Shown piece after piece: positions 6,031-8,816 of a stretch of DNA of 8,816 bases (position 1 is the stretch's first letter; every line of letters begins with the position of its first letter). Source of the stretch: Anaerolineae bacterium (lineage in GTDB: Bacteria > Chloroflexota > Anaerolineae > Anaerolineales > Villigracilaceae); the NCBI GenBank assembly GCA_003524705.1, contig DQGV01000378.1:1-8816 (forward strand), written 5' to 3'. The translations under genes were made by a program, and so were the position numbers. The notes below the pieces were generated by a model that was not told the DNA's origin, searched no databases, and worked only from the letters and a program-made list of their open reading frames with translations.

Positions 6031-6107
6031 AGACCCTAAATGTCTTTTAACTTTGTAATTCAATTTATAATGCACTCAGTTTGGTGCAGAGAAGACCTTT
6101 CGGGTTT
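6031..6107. repeat. Decayed second copy of the AGACCCTAAAGGTCT inverted repeat
   Basis: 6031-6045 (AGACCCTAAATGTCT) matches the left arm of the 1433-1465 hairpin at 14 of 15 positions. 6093-6107 (AGACCTTTCGGGTTT) matches its right arm at 13 of 15, in the same order and orientation. The two arms are 47 bp apart here instead of 3. The inserted stretch contains the TATAAT at 6066-6071 and a small TGCAC/GTGCA stem (6071-6088). Confidence 0.65.
6066..6071 (+). promoter_or_regulatory. Possible internal -10 box for the ABC ATPase/permease genes
   Basis: This is a perfect TATAAT in the intergenic region, with only weak -35 candidates upstream. If used, transcription would start near 6078 and the leader would contain the terminator hairpin at 6118-6146. 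It is suggestive only. Confidence 0.3.
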
Positions 6108-6117
6108 AATCGTGTTA

Positions 6118-6146
6118 GTCAGGCAAGGGATTGCCTGACATTTTTT
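6118..6146 (+). terminator. Strong intrinsic terminator/attenuator just upstream of the ABC ATPase
   Basis: GTCAGGCAA (6118-6126) and TTGCCTGAC (6131-6139) form a perfect 9-bp stem with loop GGGA, followed by A and six T (6141-6146). It ends 7 bp before the GTGGAGG ribosome-binding site (6154-6160) and 20 bp before the ATG at 6167. That leaves no room for a promoter after it, so ABC transcripts must read through it. This makes it either a stoichiometry-setting leaky terminator or a regulated attenuator. I could not identify a competing antiterminator stem. Confidence 0.8.
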
Positions 6147-6166
6147 CAAAATAGTGGAGGCACGCA

Positions 6167-7699
6167 ATGGCAAATGTGCTCGAACTGCAAGGCATTACCA
6201 AAAGATTTCCGGGTGTGCTTGCAAATGACAAAATAGATATTGCATTGCGCGAAGGAAAAATCCTCGCTTTGTTGGGCGAAAATGGCGCGGGTAAATCTAC
6301 TTTGATGAATATCCTTTATGGGTTGTATAAACCTGATGAAGGCAAAATTTTTGTGCGTGGTAAAGAGGTGGAAATTCATGGACCAAACGATGCGATTGCG
6401 CAAGGGATTGGTATGGTGCATCAGCATTTTATGTTGGTGCCTGTGATGACCGTTACCGAAAATGTGATGTTAGGCGTTGAGCCGACAAAAAATGGTTTGT
6501 TCTTAGATAAAGAAAAAGTAGCCCAACGCATTCATGATATTTCGAATCAATACGGACTTGAAGTTGACCCATATGCTTACATCAAAGATTTACCTGTGGG
6601 CATTCAACAAAGAGTTGAAATTATTAAGGTGTTATATCGGAATGCGGATATTTTAATTTTGGATGAACCGACAGCAGTTCTAACGCCACAAGAAGTAGAA
6701 GGTTTGTTCAAAATTATCAATACGTTGATTAAGGCGGGCAAGTCTATTATTTTTATTACTCACAAATTAAAAGAAGTGTTAGCCATTGCAGATGATATTT
6801 CTGTGTTGCGTTTGGGCAGAATGGTTGGCTCGATTGAGCCAAAGAAAGCCACGCCTGAAAAATTGGCGTCGATGATGGTGGGGCGAGATGTCAGTTTGGT
6901 GGTGCAGAAACAAGCCTCCAAACCGAAAGAGGCGGTTCTTAAAGTCGAAAAGTTATTTGTGCGTGATGAACGTCAAAACTTGACTGTGCAAGGGGTTTCG
7001 TTTGAAGTCCGCAAAGGTGAAGTACTTGGGGTGGCGGGTATGCAAGGAAATGGTCAAACAGAATTAGTATATGCTCTAACAGGTTTATTACCTTCTGAAA
7101 GCGGCTCGATTGAAATGCAAGGAAAAACTTTGCACAATGCAACACCACGCCAAATTTTAGAAAGTGGTGTGGCGCATATTCCAGAAGACCGCCAACGACA
7201 TGGTTTGATTTTATCTTTTCCTATTCATGACAATATGGTGCTGTGTACTTATTACAAAGAGCCATTTGCTCATGGGGTTTCTTTACAAGAAAAACCAATT
7301 TATAGCAATGCCGAAGCATTAGTAAAACAATTTGATGTTCGCACGCCAAATATTTATGTCAATGCTGGCACACTTTCAGGTGGGAATCAACAGAAAGTGA
7401 TTGTGGCACGTGAATTTTCTCGCCCAATTGAATTATTGATTGCTTCACAACCGACTCGCGGTTTAGATGTTGGTTCTATTGAATACATTCATAAACAAAT
7501 CATCAAGAAGCGTGATGAAGGTACAGGTGTGTTGGTTGTATCTTCTGAGTTGGATGAAATTTTGGCACTTTCAGACCGCATCGCCGTGATGTATAAGGGT
7601 CAAATTATGGATGTGTTAGATGCCAAGAAAGCCACCAAAGAAGATTTAGGGTTGTTGATGGCGGGTATTCATTTATCCGCACCAGCAAAGAAAAAATAG
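6167..7699 (+). CDS. ABC transporter ATP-binding protein, tandem NBDs (BMP/nucleoside importer family)
   Basis: This 510-aa cytosolic ATPase has two fused nucleotide-binding domains, like RbsA/MglA and the YufO/NupO-type partners of BMP lipoproteins. NBD1 has Walker A GENGAGKST (37-45), Q-loop Gln86, signature LPVGIQQR (142-149, in place of LSGGQ), Walker B LILDEP (163-168) and H-loop His199. NBD2 has a degenerate Walker A GMQGNGQTE (291-299, Lys replaced by Gln), an intact signature LSGGNQQK (403-410), Walker B LLIASQP (423-429, catalytic Glu replaced by Gln) and Ser460 at the H-loop position. One composite site is therefore expected to hydrolyse ATP. This asymmetry is common in the family and is not decay. 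The start is certain: GTGGAGG at 6 nt. The permease gene follows after 10 bp, and the binding protein lies upstream across two terminators. Confidence 0.95.
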   Translation: MANVLELQGITKRFPGVLANDKIDIALREGKILALLGENGAGKSTLMNILYGLYKPDEGKIFVRGKEVEIHGPNDAIAQGIGMVHQHFMLVPVMTVTENVMLGVEPTKNGLFLDKEKVAQRIHDISNQYGLEVDPYAYIKDLPVGIQQRVEIIKVLYRNADILILDEPTAVLTPQEVEGLFKIINTLIKAGKSIIFITHKLKEVLAIADDISVLRLGRMVGSIEPKKATPEKLASMMVGRDVSLVVQKQASKPKEAVLKVEKLFVRDERQNLTVQGVSFEVRKGEVLGVAGMQGNGQTELVYALTGLLPSESGSIEMQGKTLHNATPRQILESGVAHIPEDRQRHGLILSFPIHDNMVLCTYYKEPFAHGVSLQEKPIYSNAEALVKQFDVRTPNIYVNAGTLSGGNQQKVIVAREFSRPIELLIASQPTRGLDVGSIEYIHKQIIKKRDEGTGVLVVSSELDEILALSDRIAVMYKGQIMDVLDAKKATKEDLGLLMAGIHLSAPAKKK

Positions 7700-7709
7700 G
7701 AGATGCATC

Positions 7710-8816
7710 GTGAGCGATAAAGCCTCTTCCAAAAATAAAACAACTGAAAAGAAAACATCTGAAGGTATTGGTGGTGGTTCTTTAGGGCAGGCTTTGTTAG
7801 TGCCTGTATTAGCCGTTGTAACCGGTTTAATTTTAGGTGGCATTGTAATGTTAGCTACTGGCTCGAATCCAATTCAAGCCTATGGCGCTTTGTTTGCTGG
7901 TGCTTTCGGAACACCAAGTACCATCATTGCTGGGTTTCAAACTTATTTTGCTACGGGTGATAATGCGGAGTTGGTAAAGTCACTGTACCCATTTACAGAA
8001 AGCCTTGTCACTGCAACACCATATATTTTCGCCGGGCTTTCTGTGGCACTTGGTTTTCGAGCAGGTTTATTCAATATTGGTGCAGAAGGTCAATTTTTCA
8101 TCGGTGCACTATGTTCTGCCTATGTTGGTTACAGTATTAAAGATTTGCCTATGATTATCCACTTGCCATTGGCAATTGGAGCGGGTGCATTGGGTGGTGC
8201 CATTTGGGGCATGATACCGGGCTATCTCAAGGCGCGTTTCGGAGCGCATGAAGTCGTCAATACGATTATGATGAATTGGATTGCATTCCGCTTAAGTGAT
8301 TGGTTATTGAGTGGTCCAATGCAAGCCTCAAATTTTAGACCTGTAACCCCAAACGTTGCGGCGAGTGCTGAGTTACCTAGATTTTTTGAAGACCCACTTC
8401 GCTTCAATCTTGGCTTCTTCTTGGCTCTGCTATTTGCATATTTTGTTTACTGGTTCTTATTCAAAACCACATTAGGCTTTGAAGTTCGCTCTGTGGGTGC
8501 CAACCCAGATGCCTCAAAATATGCCGGCATGAATATCATCAGAAATTTTGTACTCGTCATGTCAATTGCAGGTGGCTTAGCAGGTTTAGCAGGCGCTGCA
8601 CAAGTGTTAGGCGTAGAGCATTGGGTCGGACAAGGATTCTCATCAGGGTACGGGTTTGATGCAATTGCTGTGGCATTGCTCGGCAAGAGTCATCCAGTCG
8701 GAGTTGTTTTAGCGGCTTTGTTATTTGGCTTCTTAAGAAGCGGTGCAACCAATATGCAATCCATTGCGAGTATCCCCGTTGATATTATTTCAATTATTCA
8801 AGGCTTGGTGATTGTG
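7710..8816 (+). CDS. ABC transporter permease, BMP/nucleoside importer family (partial, runs off right edge)
   Basis: The open frame gives 369 residues with no stop before the window end; the 3' end is missing. The start is GTG at 7710, with AGGAG (7698-7702, overlapping the ATPase TAG stop) 7 nt upstream. The nearby ATG at 7703 is out of frame and closes after five codons. It is a BPD_transp_2-type inner-membrane permease (PF02653). A Lys/Ser/Thr-rich cytosolic N-tail (1-22) precedes several helices (first at about 28-49). Family landmarks are FRAGLFNIGAEGQFFIGA (116-133), GAHEVVNTIMMNW (178-190), the ATPase-coupling loop EVRSVGANPDASKYAGMNI (258-276) and GYGFDAIAVALLGKSHPVG (313-331). It most resembles YufP/NupP-type permeases, which pair with a second, shorter permease normally encoded directly downstream. 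Confidence 0.93.
   Translation, partial: MSDKASSKNKTTEKKTSEGIGGGSLGQALLVPVLAVVTGLILGGIVMLATGSNPIQAYGALFAGAFGTPSTIIAGFQTYFATGDNAELVKSLYPFTESLVTATPYIFAGLSVALGFRAGLFNIGAEGQFFIGALCSAYVGYSIKDLPMIIHLPLAIGAGALGGAIWGMIPGYLKARFGAHEVVNTIMMNWIAFRLSDWLLSGPMQASNFRPVTPNVAASAELPRFFEDPLRFNLGFFLALLFAYFVYWFLFKTTLGFEVRSVGANPDASKYAGMNIIRNFVLVMSIAGGLAGLAGAAQVLGVEHWVGQGFSSGYGFDAIAVALLGKSHPVGVVLAALLFGFLRSGATNMQSIASIPVDIISIIQGLVIV

Noticed and set aside
7000..7699. Degenerate Walker A, Walker B Glu and H-loop His in NBD2 considered as gene decay
   Set aside because: The frame is intact, and the signature LSGGNQQK and overall length are conserved. This asymmetric pattern is normal for BMP-associated tandem ATPases.
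7703..7720. ATG at 7703 as the permease start
   Set aside because: It is out of frame with the permease and reaches TAA after five codons. GTG at 7710 has AGGAG at 7 nt and opens the full-length frame.

Overview
The window looks like a piece of a Chloroflexota chromosome, most likely class Anaerolineae. This is inferred from style, not from a marker gene. The clues are Pro/Thr-rich low-complexity tails and linkers on exported proteins (a TPTP-type tail on the TPR protein, a TEAP-repeat linker on a lipoprotein), lipoproteins with LxAC-type lipoboxes, moderate GC, and a trmD gene outside the usual rpsP-rimM-trmD-rplS cluster. There is no rRNA, tRNA, CRISPR array, integrase or transposase.

Layout. 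Positions 1-134 are non-coding and hold a large imperfect hairpin. A membrane-anchored TPR protein lies on the minus strand (135-1412). A 150-bp divergent intergenic region follows, with a perfect 15-bp hairpin and promoter-like sequences for both directions. All other genes are on the plus strand: trmD (1563-2336), an SLC45-like MFS transporter (2400-3680), a divergent BMP/PnrA-type binding lipoprotein (3677-4696, probable TTG start overlapping the MFS stop), a canonical BMP/PnrA-type binding lipoprotein with its own promoter (4808-5953), a terminator-rich 213-bp gap, a double-domain ABC ATPase (6167-7699) and an ABC permease that runs off the right edge (7710-8816, partial).

Function. The second lipoprotein, the ATPase and the permease form a BMP-family (PnrA/Nup-type) ABC importer. 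Characterised members take up purine or other nucleosides. A second permease subunit is expected just past the right edge. The first lipoprotein is a diverged paralogue that lacks the hallmark DDKSFN motif. It is physically and probably translationally coupled to the MFS transporter rather than to the ABC genes, which raises the possibility of a binding protein or sensor working with a secondary transporter.

Non-coding structure is the richest part of the window. A 15-bp element (AGACCCTAAAGGTCT) forms a perfect hairpin at 1433-1465 and recurs as a decayed inverted pair at 6031-6107. A strict 8-bp-period AAGTT array spans the MFS stop and BMP start, followed at once by a 15-bp inverted repeat inside the signal-peptide codons. 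A textbook intrinsic terminator sits only 20 bp before the ABC ATPase start codon. No clearly new biological system is proven here. The strongest leads are the MFS-coupled divergent BMP lipoprotein built across a repeat array, the dispersed AGACCCTAAAGGTCT element, and the terminator in the ABC operon leader.
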